A program made the translations under genes and the position numbers. The notes beneath the pieces were generated by a model. That model saw nothing but the letters and a program-made list of their open reading frames with translations. It did no database searches and was not told where the DNA came from. A stretch of 64,000 nt of DNA from Stieleria bergensis (lineage in GTDB: Bacteria; Planctomycetota; Planctomycetia; Pirellulales; Pirellulaceae), in the NCBI GenBank assembly GCA_007745635.1, contig CP036272.1:692746-756745 (forward strand). The letters run 5' to 3'. Every line of letters starts with the position of its first letter. Position 1 is the first letter of the stretch. Below are positions 7,512-18,189 of the stretch, piece after piece.

Positions 7512-10463
7512 TCAGTCGGTTGCGTTTGCCCATGGCAGATCACTAACGATTTCATCAAAGCGTTCGGGAGTGATTGGTTTTTGGATATAACCCATCGCAC
7601 CCAATTCGCAGGCCTGTTTTCCAGTGGTGTCACTGTTGCGACTGCTGATCATCAGGACTGGAATCTCTCTGTTCTTCGGCTCGTTCTTGATTGCCGTTAA
7701 CAGTTCCATGCCGTTCATTCGCGGCATGTCAATGTCGCTGATGACTGTGGCAAAGGTCTGTTTGGCAAGCAGTTCGGAAGCCAGTTGACCGTCTTCGGCT
7801 TGGACAACTTGGACGGGGTATTTTTCTAATGCACGTTTGACTGCCAAGCGTGCACTTTTTGAATCGTCGACGACCAGAACCTGTGGCAGGGCAGCAGTCT
7901 GTTCGGCTGGCGAGCTGTCGGTCAAACGCTGAACTTGGCTGCCGTACTTCGTGGCGTCAACCAATTGGCGTGGGTCGAGCAAGAGGACCACTTCACCCAT
8001 GCCGCTTAACGTGGCTCCGGTGCACAGTGGATGTGATTTCAACATCGGTGGCATGGGACGGACGACTACTTCTTCCGGGCCCAAGACATGATCGACTAGG
8101 AAAGCGATGTCGCCTTTGTTGTCGCCATCAACGGTAGCGGCGGAGGTTGCCAATTCGATGGCAGGGCGACGATTAAAGTCCTTCGCATTGACATCGTGCT
8201 GATTGCTTAAGTCCAAGATGTCATTGATATCGATGGGCGAATGATCGGCCGTGAATTCACCGGTTCGCCGAACCGATTGCGCTGGGAAGGCAAACAGTTG
8301 CCCACCGGAGCGGAAGACCATGGCGTGTTGAATCATCGATGGCAGCGGGAGCGAGAGCCGAATGGTCGAACCCATGCCGTATTCAGATTCGACTTCGACC
8401 CAGCCTCGCATCCGTTCAAGTGTTGTTGCGACCACATCCATGCCCACGCCACGGCCAGAGATTTGGTTGGCCGACTCGCGTGTCGAGAAGCCGGGGTGGA
8501 AGATCAATCGCGCCAACTCGGCACGACTGATCGATTTGTCAGGGTCAATTAAGCCGCGTTCGATGCCACGTCGGCGGATCGCGTCATAGTTCAGTCCGCG
8601 TCCGTCGTCGGTGACTTCAATCACCAGCAAGTCAGGGCCGCTGTGAGCATGTAGCTTGACCGTTCCCGCCGACAGTTTGCCTTCGGCGACACGTTCTTCC
8701 GGGCTTTCAATGCCATGGCTAACGCTGTTGCGAACGATGTGCATCAGTGGTTCAAAGATGCGTTCCTGAAGCGAACGCTCGATGCCGGTGTCTTCGCCAA
8801 CCAGCTCCACTCGCACTTGCTTTTGCTCTGCTTTGGCAGCGTCACTGATCGCTCGGTGCAGACGTCGGAATAAACCCGAAACCGGCATGCGTCGCAGTTG
8901 GACCAATTCCAGGCGGAAGTTGCGAATGAACTGTGAAACGGCTTGGTTGCCGTCGGCCACCGGCTGGTAGCAATCACGAATGCGCTGCGCTGAATCCAAA
9001 ACGTCGTTGGCGACTTCGTTCAGATGTGAGAACGAAACGCTTTCGTCATCTTGGTTGAGATCATAGCCGTGGTCGGCCGCCAGAATCGCTTCGCCTTCGT
9101 GGCTTAGCATGCGCAGTCGGGTCACACTATGAACCAATTCATCGTGAATCGATCGCAGTTCGCTGATCTCTGTGTCGCGTTGGTTTCGCAGCATCACCAG
9201 TTCGCTCAACATGTCCATCAGACGGTTGAGCTGAGAGGCTTTGACGCGAACGGTTTCGTCGTCATTCGACTTGTTGGCCGCTTTGCTAGCCGGCTGGGCC
9301 GCTGCTTGCGCAGGGATGGCGGCTTGCGAAGCAGTCGGTGTTGTGACTGCACTCGCGTCAGCCGAGGTGGCAGCAGGTGCTGGCACGGTGTTCTGAGTCG
9401 CAGCTTGTTCGGTGGGAAGCTCGCGTTTTTCCACGCGGGCTCGAATCACATCGGCATGCGGCAGCAATAGCTCTGATGTGATCGCATCATTGGCATCAAT
9501 GGTGCGGCGGATCAGCTCTTCGACTTCATGAATGAACGCGGCTAAGTTTGCCCAGCCAACCGTGGCGGAGGCTCCTTTGATGGTATGCAGCTCGCGACCG
9601 ATGATGGTGATTTGTGTGGAATCGCCAGGATTGGATTCGAGGTCGAGCAGGGCTTGTTCAATGTTTTCCAAACCGCGCGAGGCATCGTCCATGAATGCTT
9701 CAAACAGGTCAGCATCCACCTCAACTTCGTCGACCGGTGGCGGAGAGAGATCGCCGGTGGGAATCCAGCCTTCGAGGTGCTCGCCAGCCTCGTCGTCTGT
9801 TTCCTCTGCGTCGTCGGGTTCGATTTCCGCTGCTGAATCAGTGGCCGATTTCGCTGCTGAACCAGCGGCCGATTTCGCTGCTGAACCAGCGGCCTGCGGT
9901 GGGAGGCCGTGTTCATGGAATGTGTCGCTTTGGAGTTCCTGCGCTTCGTCGGCTGTGGAATCCGCCGCTGGAGTTGCAGCGGGTGCTGGCGAGCCTAAGC
10001 CGCTGAGCAGAGCGGCAATCTCTTCCGGGCTCGGAGCGTGAAGGTCACCTTCGCTGGAATCTTGTTCGTTGTTTTCGGTGTCAAAGTCTTGATCGGTCAG
10101 TCCGGATTCCAAACGGATTTCGATTGCTTCGAGCAGCAATTCCAATTCGTCGCTATCCAGTGGATCGCTGCCATCCCCAGTCAGTGCCTGGCGAATGGTG
10201 CTGCAGCTGTTGACGACGAACTGCACCATTTGAATCACTTCGGGATCGTCATCATTGAAGTCTGACAACGAAGAGTCGACCGCATCAGCCAGGCAGCTCA
10301 GCTGAGCAACGACTTCGTGCAGCCGATCATCGGTGTCTTCAAGACCGGCTTGGCTCAATTCGCTAAGCAGATCGACCGCTGTGGAGAAGTCAGTCAGGGT
10401 CGCCGCATCGCCATTGGCATGGAGCGTGTTGTCGTTCTCGGGAAAGGGTTGTTCGCTGGTCAT
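7512..10463 (-). CDS. cheA: CheA-type hybrid histidine kinase with C-terminal receiver
   Basis: 983 residues. Residues 1-245 are an acidic leader with an AAKSA/AAGSA repeat. The Hpt (P1) domain is at about 250-345 with His293 in ELHTIKGAS. Dimerisation helices follow from about 405 (VRVKASQLNRLMDMLSELVM). The HATPase lies at about 565-710 with HIVRNSVSHGIE (N box), VTDDGRGLN (G1) and SGRGVGMDVV (G2). A CheW-like coupling domain spans about 710-850, then a receiver domain (about 861-978) with phosphoacceptor Asp910 in VISDIDMPRMNG and Lys in IQKPITPERF. The layout matches FrzE/PilL-like hybrid CheA proteins. The start ATG overlaps the TAA of the MCP gene (TAATG). A 24-bp in-frame tandem repeat lies at 9847-9894. 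No CheY or CheB gene follows, so the built-in receiver and the adjacent DUF4388 regulator are the visible phosphate acceptors. Confidence 0.93.
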   Translation of the reverse strand: MTSEQPFPENDNTLHANGDAATLTDFSTAVDLLSELSQAGLEDTDDRLHEVVAQLSCLADAVDSSLSDFNDDDPEVIQMVQFVVNSCSTIRQALTGDGSDPLDSDELELLLEAIEIRLESGLTDQDFDTENNEQDSSEGDLHAPSPEEIAALLSGLGSPAPAATPAADSTADEAQELQSDTFHEHGLPPQAAGSAAKSAAGSAAKSATDSAAEIEPDDAEETDDEAGEHLEGWIPTGDLSPPPVDEVEVDADLFEAFMDDASRGLENIEQALLDLESNPGDSTQITIIGRELHTIKGASATVGWANLAAFIHEVEELIRRTIDANDAITSELLLPHADVIRARVEKRELPTEQAATQNTVPAPAATSADASAVTTPTASQAAIPAQAAAQPASKAANKSNDDETVRVKASQLNRLMDMLSELVMLRNQRDTEISELRSIHDELVHSVTRLRMLSHEGEAILAADHGYDLNQDDESVSFSHLNEVANDVLDSAQRIRDCYQPVADGNQAVSQFIRNFRLELVQLRRMPVSGLFRRLHRAISDAAKAEQKQVRVELVGEDTGIERSLQERIFEPLMHIVRNSVSHGIESPEERVAEGKLSAGTVKLHAHSGPDLLVIEVTDDGRGLNYDAIRRRGIERGLIDPDKSISRAELARLIFHPGFSTRESANQISGRGVGMDVVATTLERMRGWVEVESEYGMGSTIRLSLPLPSMIQHAMVFRSGGQLFAFPAQSVRRTGEFTADHSPIDINDILDLSNQHDVNAKDFNRRPAIELATSAATVDGDNKGDIAFLVDHVLGPEEVVVRPMPPMLKSHPLCTGATLSGMGEVVLLLDPRQLVDATKYGSQVQRLTDSSPAEQTAALPQVLVVDDSKSARLAVKRALEKYPVQVVQAEDGQLASELLAKQTFATVISDIDMPRMNGMELLTAIKNEPKNREIPVLMISSRNSDTTGKQACELGAMGYIQKPITPERFDEIVSDLPWANATD
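9847..9894. repeat. 24-bp tandem repeat, two perfect units, inside cheA
   Basis: Two identical copies of a 24-bp unit (9847-9870 and 9871-9894) encode the AAGSAAKS-type octapeptide in the linker before the Hpt domain. A degenerate third copy lies just to the left (about 9823-9846). The unit length keeps the reading frame, so copy-number change would only alter linker length. Confidence 0.85.
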
Positions 10464-11842
10464 TAGACGCCCTCCCTGGGTAGAGCGTTGGGATCATGAG
10501 CAGCATTGGGTTCACTGGTCGCCGCTGGAGCCCGGACCAGATCAACCAATTGATTTCGCTGGGCGGGGTAGCGTTCCAGGTTGGGGTTCGTGCAACCGCG
10601 AAGCCGATGGATATTGACGTCCAGATCGATGGCGGTTTTTGCCAACGTTTGAATGGCCCAAGCTGCGCTGTCAGAGCGTTTGCGATCGGCTTGGCCGGCA
10701 GCGTTGATCGATTCCAGGCCGCCAGCTAATCCCTGAATCAAACCTTTTTGCTGTTCACCTTGTTGCGACAAGTCAGAGACGACAAACATGCCTGAGTTGG
10801 TGACTTGAGACAGCTCATTGAGTGTTTCACGGATCGATTCGACGACAGCGATTTCGGAATCCACTTCACGTTGCTCGCGACTGATCACGTTCAGTGAGTC
10901 GCTGGTTTGCATTTCCAACGACTCCGCCAGCACAGAGATTTCGCCTGCGGAGTGTGCGGTTTGTTCGGCCAGTTTGCGAACCTCGTCAGCGACGACCGCA
11001 AAGCCTCGCCCATGTTCGCCTGCGCGGATGGATTCAATGGATGCGTTGAGTGCCAGCATCTCGGTACGTGCTGCGATGTCGGCAATGTTGCTGACAATGT
11101 TGCTGATCTGTCGCGTTGGATCGCCAAGTGAACGCAGTTTCTTTTTGCTGCTTTCGCTGCAAGCGCGGATCCGTTGAACGGCTTCTGATAAGCTGTTGGT
11201 CTTTTCGATGGCTCGTTCAACGGTTTGCTCAGCAGACCCGATTTGTTGTCTCAGTTGCAGGCATCGTTCAGCGACCTTTTCCATACCGGCAGAGAGGTTC
11301 TGCAGCAAGCTATTGCTTCGCATGGCCATCTCAGCCTGTTGTCCCTGAAGACTGCCCGCTTGACTGCGGCTGACTTCAACCACACCTGATTCCAATTGTG
11401 AGATCAGTTGATGCAACGACTGGCCGACGCCACCGAGTGCGTTTTTGAACTGGCCCAAGTCAACATCATGAATGTCTTCGCGTTCTGCTAGGCGAGCGAC
11501 CATGCTCTTGAGTTCACGCTCATTGCGACGCGAGTCAATTTCGATCTTCTCGTAGCGTTCAGCGGAGTGTTGCAGGGTGGTTCCAAGTTGGTCAATTTCG
11601 CTGATGCCGCAATCAACCGACGACTGATTTTGAAAGTCGGTCAGCATCTTGGCAATTTGTGACAAGCCCTGGTTGACCTTGCCAGAGACCAACAGCGCGC
11701 TGATGGCTGCCGCGGTCAAGCCAGCTCCCAGGGTGATGATCCAGGAGTAGTCCGGAGCGACTTGGCTTCCAATAAAACCGGCGCCACCGCTGACGAGGGC
11801 GATGGCCGAATGACTGATGAGAAGAGTGATGTTAGTTTTCAT
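10463..11842 (-). CDS. Methyl-accepting chemotaxis-like protein without a periplasmic sensor domain
   Basis: 459 residues starting at ATG 11842, which overlaps the TGA of cheW (ATGA). A GTG/TTG-led extension to 11914 would lie wholly within cheW and was rejected. Two hydrophobic segments sit close together at the N-terminus ([20 protein letters not shown] and [20 protein letters not shown]), joined by only a few residues, so there is no room for a ligand-binding domain. The rest is helical. The signalling tip is canonical: [19 protein letters not shown] then [20 protein letters not shown]. The protein therefore couples to CheA/CheW but must sense membrane state, a partner, or a cytoplasmic cue. 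No CheR or CheB is encoded nearby, so adaptation by methylation is uncertain. Confidence 0.88.
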   Translation of the reverse strand: MKTNITLLISHSAIALVSGGAGFIGSQVAPDYSWIITLGAGLTAAAISALLVSGKVNQGLSQIAKMLTDFQNQSSVDCGISEIDQLGTTLQHSAERYEKIEIDSRRNERELKSMVARLAEREDIHDVDLGQFKNALGGVGQSLHQLISQLESGVVEVSRSQAGSLQGQQAEMAMRSNSLLQNLSAGMEKVAERCLQLRQQIGSAEQTVERAIEKTNSLSEAVQRIRACSESSKKKLRSLGDPTRQISNIVSNIADIAARTEMLALNASIESIRAGEHGRGFAVVADEVRKLAEQTAHSAGEISVLAESLEMQTSDSLNVISREQREVDSEIAVVESIRETLNELSQVTNSGMFVVSDLSQQGEQQKGLIQGLAGGLESINAAGQADRKRSDSAAWAIQTLAKTAIDLDVNIHRLRGCTNPNLERYPAQRNQLVDLVRAPAATSEPNAAHDPNALPREGV

Positions 11843-12384
11843 ACGGCAGTCCACTGTGACGCTGACGATGGGGCGGTGTCGTGTGAGGCAGACTGATTGG
11901 CAATTCCCTGCCAACCAGATTCAAGTGTTTCTTGAGCGATGCGTTCCAGGCTGTTGATGTCCAGCACGCTGAGCACGTTGCCTGAATAGGATGCCGTGCC
12001 TAGCAGAAACCGTGTGCTGGTTTCACTGCGCTGGCTTGCATCAATGTGAGTCTCGATGGCATCAATGGAGATGACGCGGTCAATTGCGATGGCCCAGGAT
12101 CCGTAGGGGCTATCGATCACAATCAGTTGTCCTTGGGGTTTGACAACCGGTCGTTGATTTCCAATCAAGGACTCCAAGTCGATGATCGGCAAAAACTCGC
12201 TGCGTAGATTTCCGATTCCAGCCAGCGAGGGGTGGCTTAGTGGGACGGAGACGATAGGCGGTTGCAGGGTGACTTCGCGGACACTGGTCGCCGGCAAGGC
12301 GAATAACGTGTCACCGCATTGGAACACGCAGTGCTTGTCACTGAGTGTTGCGATACGAGATTGTTTTGGAAGAACGCTATCCAT
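11839..12384 (-). CDS. cheW: CheW-like coupling protein
   Basis: 181 residues, typical CheW length. Family features visible are [34 protein letters not shown] (the conserved 'G-x-x-N-x-R-G--lPv-d' strand), [14 protein letters not shown] and [11 protein letters not shown]. CheW bridges MCP signalling tips and CheA at the membrane. It starts 4 bp after the stop of the upstream small gene, with AGGA about 8 nt before the ATG, and its stop overlaps the start of the MCP gene, so translation of the two is probably coupled. Confidence 0.88.
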   Translation of the reverse strand: MDSVLPKQSRIATLSDKHCVFQCGDTLFALPATSVREVTLQPPIVSVPLSHPSLAGIGNLRSEFLPIIDLESLIGNQRPVVKPQGQLIVIDSPYGSWAIAIDRVISIDAIETHIDASQRSETSTRFLLGTASYSGNVLSVLDINSLERIAQETLESGWQGIANQSASHDTAPSSASQWTAV

Positions 12385-12388
12385 CGAT

Positions 12389-12976
12389 TCATTCCTTGAC
12401 GTTGTCTTGAGGTTGTGATTGTGAAAGATTGCGAAGTGATTGCAGGACTCGCATCATGTCGGCTTCTTCCGGGGTTTCACCCAAGTCTTCTTGACGTTGT
12501 GATTCCTCGCCGCCCAAGTCCCAGGCGGGTTGAGGACTCTGGTAAATCAAGTCGACGGGATGCTCAATGGTGGGTTGACCGGCAACCTCACTTGTCTGTT
12601 CAGAAGCCGCTTCTGGGGCGATGGAGTGTTCTGGTTCGGCGACTGGAGTGCCCCAGGCAGAGAGCGGCACCGGGGCGGTGTCTTGGTCGGCCTGAGGTTG
12701 GTTCTCTCCTGCAGCCTCCGTGTTGGACGCTGTCGCCGCTGCTCCGTCGGTGGTGGTCGTCGTGTCGGTGACCGCTTCGGCCTCCAAGGCAGCCATCGAT
12801 GGCGTTAGCTCTGGTTTGGCCAACAGAATCCGTAAAGCATCACGCTCGATCGAAAGCTGTAGTAATTGTCCTTGCATCCGTGCACGCAGATCTTCCAGCT
12901 CACGCGTCCATTGCTGGAGCGTTTCGGCGGTCAACGCCGGCTGTTCGTCTTTGGTGAATTCTTCCAGTAAGTTCAT
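12389..12976 (-). CDS. Small acidic coiled-coil protein, first gene of the chemosensory array
   Basis: 195 residues with no recognised family. Residues 1-55 form a helix with heptad character (EFTKDEQPALTAETLQQWT, then RELEDLRARMQGQLLQLSIE). The middle (about 65-165) is Ala/Glu/Thr/Pro-rich and disordered-looking, and a short C-terminal helix follows (EADMMRVLQSLRNLSQ). No membrane segment or signal peptide. It is 4 bp upstream of cheW and preceded by a 633-bp gene-free region, so it likely marks the 5' end of the operon. A conserved-helix/linker/helix adaptor is the simplest description. Confidence 0.7.
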   Translation of the reverse strand: MNLLEEFTKDEQPALTAETLQQWTRELEDLRARMQGQLLQLSIERDALRILLAKPELTPSMAALEAEAVTDTTTTTDGAAATASNTEAAGENQPQADQDTAPVPLSAWGTPVAEPEHSIAPEAASEQTSEVAGQPTIEHPVDLIYQSPQPAWDLGGEESQRQEDLGETPEEADMMRVLQSLRNLSQSQPQDNVKE

Positions 12977-13609
12977 CTGCGTGGGATCAAAGTCTGTGGG
13001 GTGATCAACGATGAATCAGTTGCGGTCGCGAACGACGGTGTCAGGCGATCGCGAGAACAGCAATCTGCACCTATCGGCAACGAATCACGGGAGCAATACC
13101 ATGCGTCGCGCTCGGGAGGCAGCGAATGCAGGAGGCCGTGTTGCTTGGAAAAGATGTAGCAGCTGTTTGCGGATCGCCTGGGTGCATCGACCTGCTCCGT
13201 TAAGTCAAGGCTGCCCTGGGCGGACTTGACGCGTGTGGGGTAATTTTGTTCGGTAATGCGGCCATCTCTTCGCCCGTCACTGTCCGCAGAGAAGGCTTAA
13301 CGCCTAGCTTTGCCAATCAGTGGTTTCCAAAGAGATCCGTCACTTTGCGTGCACGGCCTCGCGGCCGGCTTGCCTTTTCGCGAATTACCGAATGAACGGC
13401 GCTCGCTACGGGTGAGAAGTCCTGCATGCCCCACAGGATCACGGCCCGACAGAGATCAGCCAAACGGTTGAAACAACTGCGAAGCCACCCTGGAGAACAA
13501 GGCGGCGTCCCACTAACAGAATGTCATGCTGCTAGGCTTGGCTGAGGTCTATGGGAAAGAGTTGGTCACAACCGATGACTGTCAAGTGAAACCCGAAAAG
13601 TAGCCCTAA
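12977..13609. other. Gene-free interval (633 bp), probable promoter region of the chemosensory array
   Basis: No frame here has coding character; the only ORF (72 codons from 13011, plus strand) has no recognisable sequence. No tRNA or clear intrinsic terminator was seen. It must hold the minus-strand promoter for the ten-gene array to its left and the 3' end of bioF to its right. Confidence 0.5.
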
Positions 13610-14842
13610 TCAGAGAGGTTTCACAGCATCGATCAATCGCTGTAGATCGGCCTGGCTGTGTAATGCGCTTAACGAGACACGCAAACGGCCCTGTCCTTCA
13701 GACACAGTTGGGGGGCGAATCGCTGGTACATACAAACCAAGCGATCGCATGCTTTCCGCTGCGGCGATCGTTGCAACATCACTTCCCGTCATAATCGGAA
13801 TGATCGGAACACCGGTTTCCAGTGCGGTGATTGACTCTGTCCCGCTTCCTCCCTCGGGCAAAGTCGTTGCTAGCTGGGCTGCAGGGCTCCATCGCGTCTC
13901 AGCCAAGAACCTGCGAAACTGGGCTGCTAAGCCGCAGACGTGCTGGCGTCTTTGCTGGCAATCTGGCAATGAATCAACGGCAGCGATTGCCGCGTGCACA
14001 GCGGGCAGATTAAGAGCCGTGCTGTAGATCAGCGTGCGGCAGTGATTGACGAGATAGTCAGCGACAATTTGGGGACAGACAATAAATCCGCCTTGGCTTC
14101 CCAGAGCTTTGCTGAGCGTGCCAATGCGAATGTGCACGCTGTCCTTGACCCCCAGCGCCTCGCAGGCACCACTTAGGTGATCACCCAGTACACCGGTCCC
14201 GTGCGCTTCGTCAACGATCAGGTCCGCGTCGTGTGTTTTGCTGATCTGGACCAGTTGGGGCAGTGGTGCGAGATGACCATCCATACTGAAGACGGCATCG
14301 CTGACAATCCAGACCCGTTGGTACGCTTGGCGATGCTGGGTCAGGTGGTCATCGATAAAGTCGACGTCGCGATGCGGATAAACCACGCACTGCGCTCGAC
14401 TTAAACGGCAGCCGTCAATCAGCGAGGCATGATTCAATTGATCGCTCAGGATCAAGTCGTTTGGTCCACAAAGAGTTGCGATCGTTCCCATGCAGGCGGC
14501 AAAGCCAGTGGGAAAGACGACGGCGCTTTGCGTGCCTTCAAGTGCAGCGATCTTGTCCGCCAGCGTCTGATGGTGCTCCGTCCAGCCGCACACTAACGCG
14601 CTGGCCGTTGAACCGGCTTGGCAAGCGTCTGAATCAGCTAGACGCTTCGCCGATTGTTCGACCGCATGATTGCCTGGCACTGGTTGATGAGCCAGTCCCA
14701 GGTAGTCATTGGAACCGAAGTTCAGTAACGGAGTGCCATCAGCCAGCGAAAGCGAGACTCCGGATGCCGAACGCGCCGTCAGTTTCCGCAGTCGCGATTG
14801 CTGATCCAGTGCGTCGAGTCGTGCTTGGAAGTCGTCCCACAT
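13610..14842 (-). CDS. bioF: 8-amino-7-oxononanoate synthase (biotin synthesis)
   Basis: 410 residues, slightly longer than the usual 385-400. A PLP-dependent alpha-oxoamine synthase that condenses pimeloyl-ACP/CoA with L-alanine. Visible motifs: LLNFGSNDYLGLAHQP near the N-terminus, SALVCGWTEHHQTLADKIA, the PLP-ring-binding IVDEAHGTGVLG, and the Schiff-base lysine in RIGTLSKALGSQGGFI. ATG 14842 was chosen because the longer frame (to 14932) overlaps glnS by 44 bp and lacks conservation; GAGG lies 11 nt upstream. It follows glnS by 46 bp. Closely related 2-amino-3-ketobutyrate CoA ligase cannot be fully excluded without a tree. Confidence 0.85.
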   Translation of the reverse strand: MWDDFQARLDALDQQSRLRKLTARSASGVSLSLADGTPLLNFGSNDYLGLAHQPVPGNHAVEQSAKRLADSDACQAGSTASALVCGWTEHHQTLADKIAALEGTQSAVVFPTGFAACMGTIATLCGPNDLILSDQLNHASLIDGCRLSRAQCVVYPHRDVDFIDDHLTQHRQAYQRVWIVSDAVFSMDGHLAPLPQLVQISKTHDADLIVDEAHGTGVLGDHLSGACEALGVKDSVHIRIGTLSKALGSQGGFIVCPQIVADYLVNHCRTLIYSTALNLPAVHAAIAAVDSLPDCQQRRQHVCGLAAQFRRFLAETRWSPAAQLATTLPEGGSGTESITALETGVPIIPIMTGSDVATIAAAESMRSLGLYVPAIRPPTVSEGQGRLRVSLSALHSQADLQRLIDAVKPL

Positions 14843-14888
14843 TTGATCAGCAGCCTCGGCATTCGCCCTGTTCTCGGCACTTGCATTG

Positions 14889-16601
14889 CTAGTTCGCTTT
14901 GCCTTTGGCAACCATTTTGCCCCAGCTATCACGGAGTGGGACGATGCGATTGAAGATTAGTTTCTCTGCTGTTGTATCAGGATCGACGACGTAATAGCCG
15001 AGGCGTTCAAACTGGAATCGATCGCCGATCTGTGCTCCACTGATGGCTGGTTCGGCAAAGCCGCTGACAGTGCTCAGGGAGTCAGGATTCAGGTTGTCGA
15101 GAAACGATTTGCCATCTTTCGCCTGATCGGGGTTCTCGGTGGAGAACAGTCGATCGTAATTGCGAACATCGATCTCTTGGCAGTGAGCCTGGCTGACCCA
15201 GTGAATCGTGCCTTTTACTTTTCGCCCGGAATTGTCCTGTCCCGATTTTGTTTCAGGGTCGTAGGTGCACAGGATTTCGGTGATGTTTCCAGCCTCGTCT
15301 TTGACGACATCCTGGCAGTCAACAATGTAACCGCCCCGCAGTCGCACAGCGCCGCCTTTCTTTAAGCGGAAAAACTTGCGTGGGGCTTCTTCGCGAAAAT
15401 CATCGCTGCCAATCAGCAGGGAGCCAGAGAAGGGCACTTCGCGTGTTCCGGCGGTTTCGTCTTCGGGGTTATTGACCGCTTGCATCATTTCAACATGACC
15501 TTTTGGCCAGTTGGTGATGGTCAGTTTGATCGGATCAAAGACAACCATGCGTCTGGAGGCGATACGGTTGAGATGTTCACGGACGGCGTTTTCGAGCCGC
15601 ACCGCATCGATGGTGCTGTTGAACTTGGCGACGCCAACGTCAGTAGCAAAGTTGCGAATGGCCTCTGGAGTGTAGCCGCGTCGGCGCAGACCACTGATGG
15701 TTGGCATGCGGGGATCATCCCAACCAGTCACATGATTTTCTTGGACCAGTTGCAACAGCTTGCGCTTGCTCAGCACGGTGTAGGTAATGTTCAGGCGTGC
15801 AAATTCGATCTGACGCGGATGGTGGATCTGGAGCGCGTTACAGTACCAATCATAAAGCGGTCGATGCTGCTCGAATTCCAAGGTGCAGACGGAAAAGGAA
15901 ATCCCTTCGATCGAGTCACTTTGCCCATGCGCCCAATCATACATTGGATAAATGCACCACTTGTCTCCCGTGCGATGGTGATGGGCTCGCATGATGCGAT
16001 ACATCACCGGGTCGCGGAGGTTCAAATTGGGTGCAGCCATATCAATCTTGGCTCGCAGGGTGCGGCTGCCATCGGGGAATTCACCGGTTTTCATGCGGCG
16101 AAAGAGATCGAGATTTTCTTCTGGAGAACGGTCACGATGAGGGCTGTTGACGCCGGGTTCGGTCACCGTCCCGCGGTACGTTCGGGTGTCCTCTGGTGAC
16201 AGGTCGCAAACGTAGGCTTTGCCCTCGCTGATCAGGCGCTCGGCCCAGTCATAGAGTTGATCGAAGTAGTCACTGGTATAGTGCAGGTTGTCCCACTGAA
16301 AGCCCAGCCACTGGACGTCTTCCATGATCGATTCGACGTATTCGGTTTCCTCTTTTGAAGGGTTGGTGTCGTCGAAACGCAGGTTGCAAGTTCCGGAATG
16401 CTTTTGCGCCAGCCCAAAGTTCAGGCAGATACTTTTGGCGTGGCCGATGTGCAGATAGCCGTTGGGTTCGGGAGGGAATCGAGTTTGGACGGAGGTGAAT
16501 CGACCGCCAGCCAAATCTGAATCAATGGCCTGTTCGATAAAGTGCTTGCTCGTCCGCTCGTTGGATTCATCGGGAGTCTTATCGTTGGGCGCTTGATTCA
16601 T
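14889..16601 (-). CDS. glnS: Glutaminyl-tRNA synthetase
   Basis: 570 residues (E. coli 554). Class I synthetase charging tRNA-Gln. The start MNQAPNDK at 16601 gives the usual length; an open extension to 16712 would overlap the cytochrome gene and was rejected. Signatures: [18 protein letters not shown] (HIGH), [17 protein letters not shown], and [11 protein letters not shown] (KMSKS). The C-terminal anticodon-binding beta-barrels are present ([12 protein letters not shown] through [13 protein letters not shown]). Presence of GlnRS beside GltX implies direct rather than transamidation-based Gln-tRNA formation. Confidence 0.96.
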   Translation of the reverse strand: MNQAPNDKTPDESNERTSKHFIEQAIDSDLAGGRFTSVQTRFPPEPNGYLHIGHAKSICLNFGLAQKHSGTCNLRFDDTNPSKEETEYVESIMEDVQWLGFQWDNLHYTSDYFDQLYDWAERLISEGKAYVCDLSPEDTRTYRGTVTEPGVNSPHRDRSPEENLDLFRRMKTGEFPDGSRTLRAKIDMAAPNLNLRDPVMYRIMRAHHHRTGDKWCIYPMYDWAHGQSDSIEGISFSVCTLEFEQHRPLYDWYCNALQIHHPRQIEFARLNITYTVLSKRKLLQLVQENHVTGWDDPRMPTISGLRRRGYTPEAIRNFATDVGVAKFNSTIDAVRLENAVREHLNRIASRRMVVFDPIKLTITNWPKGHVEMMQAVNNPEDETAGTREVPFSGSLLIGSDDFREEAPRKFFRLKKGGAVRLRGGYIVDCQDVVKDEAGNITEILCTYDPETKSGQDNSGRKVKGTIHWVSQAHCQEIDVRNYDRLFSTENPDQAKDGKSFLDNLNPDSLSTVSGFAEPAISGAQIGDRFQFERLGYYVVDPDTTAEKLIFNRIVPLRDSWGKMVAKGKAN

Positions 16602-16695
16602 GTTTCCAAAATCCGTTTCTTTGAGTTTTGCCGCATGGATTGCAGCCAAAGCCGCAACGCGGTTGCGTGCGGCAATTTTGAGATTGAATGACAGG

Positions 16696-18189
16696 TTATT
16701 CGGACTGAGCAACCGTGTCGTCGCCAGGAGCGGTCTCGACTTCTTCTACTTTCTTCAGCGAACGAATGAAGTTGATCAGATGCCAAACATCCTGTTGTTC
16801 GTACTTTCCAGGAACGAAGGTCGCCGACGGCATCGGCGAGCCGGGGATTCCTTGCGTGATGCGGCGGTACAGGTCCGAGGCTTTCTCGCCACCGCGAAAC
16901 ACTCCCACCGTAAAGTCACGTGGCATGGCGAAACGCGGAGGCAGGGCGCCGCGTGCCATCAAAGGCACCAATTTCTCTTGATGCTTCTGCGGGTCAATGC
17001 CGACTTTCATTGTCCAGTCTTTGGTCCAGTCGTCATAGTCTTTGTTGCCGCCGTCACCTTTTCCAGTTGGTCCATGGCATTTGTTGCAGCCAGTGATGTT
17101 GCTGAGAAAGAGTTCATGGCCGCGGGCGACCGACTTTGCCAGTGCTTCCGCTTGATCGCCTTTCGACAGAGCAACAAATTCAGCGTGACTGTCCGCGACA
17201 GGAATGCCTTCGGGCGGTGCTGGAACGGCAGCGGCCATGTCGGCAGCACTTAGCCAATCGTCGGCAATTCCAGCGACGATGTCCTGAGCACCGGCATCGG
17301 CGATTTGGAAATCTTCCAGGGTTGGTTCAGGAATCTCAAGTTCTTCGTCTTCACTGACTTCTTGTTCACCCTCTGCATCGGCAACGGTTTCAGTCTCTGG
17401 TGCCACTTCGCTGGCTGATTTCTCTGGAACCGACTGTCCCTCATGATTGGGATCGAGTTCTGGATAGTACAAGCGATAGTCGCTAGCCAGGATGCCATCC
17501 AAGACACCCAACGCGACGATGTCACGTTCAAACTGGCCCCGCATGGACAGGTAGATGACGTAATCAACCAACGCTTGGATGTCTTCGTCAGTGACATCCA
17601 CGATCCCGTTGCTCAGTGCCTTGATGCTGGTCATCGGGGTGCCAGGAATACCATCACGAATCAAGCTCGCCAGATCCTCTCGACTTGGCTTTGCATTACG
17701 GGTGGTGTCTTTGAACTTAAAGACTCCGAGACGGTAATCACGAGGGTACGGTGAGCTGATCGCAGCGAGTTCACCGCGGCCGTCGCCAGTAGTGCCGTGG
17801 CATTTGGCGCAGAGTTGCTGATACAGTCCATCCTTGCCAATGGCTGGTTTCATGCGTTCGAGAGAAACGACGTCGGTCAGGGCGCCGAACAGATCGTTCA
17901 AGTCCGTCAGAGCGAGCTTCTCTTCTGGATCGGTGCTCTTGCTAGGATCAAAGTTTGGAAGCTTGGGGTCCGCTGCGGTACCGAAATATTTTTCGACAAT
18001 GTAGGCGGTGTCGCTGAGTGCTTGCTCGCTTTGAGGCTCGCTCAGTTCGTCGGTGATCTCGTACTTCATCACCTGCACCACGTTCGGTGCGTAGGCGAAC
18101 TCGGGCTCGGGATACTCTCTGCGACAGCCCCCAAGAAACACAAACGAGGCAGCCAGCAGAGCGAGCAGCGGTAAATTCGACTGTCTCAT
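16696..18189 (-). CDS. Dihaem cytochrome c lipoprotein
   Basis: 497 residues. The signal peptide ends in a lipobox LGGC with Cys22, so the protein is expected to be lipid-anchored outside the cytoplasm. Two c-type haem sites are visible: C127-A-K-C130-H131 in [15 protein letters not shown] and a second CNKCH at about residue 366 in [15 protein letters not shown]. Each is followed by a plausible distal Met (GIPGTPMTS and GIPGSPMPS). The two halves look like an internal duplication, joined by an acidic Glu-rich linker. Similar planctomycete proteins occur with respiratory chain genes; here it stands alone between glnS (95 bp downstream) and gltX. Electron carrier is certain, partner unknown. 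Confidence 0.88.
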   Translation of the reverse strand: MRQSNLPLLALLAASFVFLGGCRREYPEPEFAYAPNVVQVMKYEITDELSEPQSEQALSDTAYIVEKYFGTAADPKLPNFDPSKSTDPEEKLALTDLNDLFGALTDVVSLERMKPAIGKDGLYQQLCAKCHGTTGDGRGELAAISSPYPRDYRLGVFKFKDTTRNAKPSREDLASLIRDGIPGTPMTSIKALSNGIVDVTDEDIQALVDYVIYLSMRGQFERDIVALGVLDGILASDYRLYYPELDPNHEGQSVPEKSASEVAPETETVADAEGEQEVSEDEELEIPEPTLEDFQIADAGAQDIVAGIADDWLSAADMAAAVPAPPEGIPVADSHAEFVALSKGDQAEALAKSVARGHELFLSNITGCNKCHGPTGKGDGGNKDYDDWTKDWTMKVGIDPQKHQEKLVPLMARGALPPRFAMPRDFTVGVFRGGEKASDLYRRITQGIPGSPMPSATFVPGKYEQQDVWHLINFIRSLKKVEEVETAPGDDTVAQSE

